From assembly GCA_964611635.1 (NCBI GenBank), contig CAZTAS010000096.1, positions 1 through 22,107 on the forward strand: DNA of 22,107 nt, in the 5' to 3' direction. Both the position numbers and the translations under genes were made by a program. Shown here one piece after another: positions 21,647 to 22,107 of the stretch (position 1 is the first letter of the stretch; every line of letters starts with the position of its first letter). This DNA is from JAFDED01 sp964611635. Its GTDB lineage: Bacteria > Desulfobacterota > JAFDED01. The notes below the pieces were generated by a model that was not told the DNA's origin, ran no database searches, and saw nothing but the letters and a program-made list of their open reading frames with translations.

Positions 21647-22107
21647 ATGAAAAGATATATCATCACCGGGCGGGGAGATTTTCATTATGTAACGTTCAGC
21701 ACGTATGGCAGGAGAAGTCTGCTTTCAACGCCCCTTGCCCGCCAGATCGTCATTTCCGTTCTGGGACGATTGGTTAGAGAGGGTAAGGTTCGGGTTTCAG
21801 GTTTTGTCATAATGCACGACCATGTTCATGCGATCCTCCGGTTCGATGATGATACGGATCTCCCCAGGGTCTTATAAACGTGGAAAAGTATGAGTGCTCA
21901 TTACCTTCGGAAGCACTATGAAAAAACAATGCCGGATATGATCGATCATTTAAGGACTCATAGAAGCGGCCGTGAGGTTGTGTGCTTTTGGCAGAGGCGC
22001 TACTATGATTTCAACATAAGCACACGTGAGAAGCTCCATGAAAAATTAACTTATATCATAATCTACTTGACATGTCATTATTATAAAGTTACAATCCTCC
22101 TCGAAAG
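21647..22107 (+). pseudogene. IS200-like / REP-associated Y1 transposase, interrupted
   Basis: The frame opens at ATG 21647 with the family start (GRGDFHYVTFSTYGRRSLL) and the HUH motif M-H-D-H-V-H, which holds the metal. An in-frame TAA at 21875-21877 then stops it. Reading straight on in the same frame recovers the rest of the family: T-W-K-S-M-S-A-H-Y, then the catalytic-tyrosine region F-W-Q-R-R-Y-Y-D-F-N-I and K-L-H-E-K-L-T-Y-I. One AAA-to-TAA change explains the stop, since relatives commonly have Lys before T/R-W-K. After Y-I, where Y-I-H-x-N-P is expected, the frame reads I-I-Y-L, suggesting a second lesion near 22050. The copy should be inactive, and the window ends before its 3' end. 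Confidence 0.8.

Overview
The window is a 22 kb accessory catabolic region of a bacterial chromosome. It has strong Shine-Dalgarno sites, sigma-70-like promoters and short operons. No rRNA, tRNA or housekeeping gene is present, so the host cannot be fixed. The mix of CoA-transferase, carboxyltransferase and tripartite tricarboxylate transporter (TTT) genes would suit an anaerobic, organic-acid-degrading proteobacterium or Desulfobacterota-like organism; this is inference only.

Layout, left to right. (1) 442-2253: a two-gene aconitase/isopropylmalate-dehydratase-type hydratase behind a good promoter. (2) 2670-6682: a visibly AT-rich operon of an RraA-type aldolase and a complete TTT transporter in the order TctC-TctB-TctA. 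This block is bracketed by two same-orientation copies of a 38-nt dyad element (2400-2437 and 7282-7319) and by IS-end-like repeats. (3) 7445-9844: a beta-hydroxyacid dehydrogenase and a fumarase/adenylosuccinate-lyase superfamily enzyme. (4) 10022-13092: a second complete TctC-B-A transporter. (5) 13265-15408: an M29/NicX-like metalloenzyme convergent with a mandelate racemase/muconate lactonizing family enzyme. (6) 15782-19649: an amidohydrolase-fold protein that has lost nearly all metal ligands, an acyl-CoA carboxyltransferase and a family III CoA-transferase. (7) 20051-22107: an unrecognised 463-residue protein with a C-terminal R-H-x3-H motif typical of HEPN ribonucleases, a compact block of competing hairpins, and a broken Y1 (REP-associated type) transposase running off the window.

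The genes read as uptake plus breakdown of one or more carboxylic acids. Two TTT systems import; the CoA-transferase activates; the carboxyltransferase adds or removes CO2 but has no biotin partner here; and hydratase, lyase, dehydrogenase, epimerase-fold and aldolase enzymes rework the skeleton towards central metabolites. Several enzymes deviate at motif positions that define their families, so the substrate is probably not a textbook one. No transcription factor is encoded. Instead there are several clean operator-like palindromes (13191-13205, 15590-15608, 7290-7307) and a 22/24-identical promoter segment shared by the hydratase operon and the amidohydrolase gene 15 kb away, which suggests a regulon run from outside the window.
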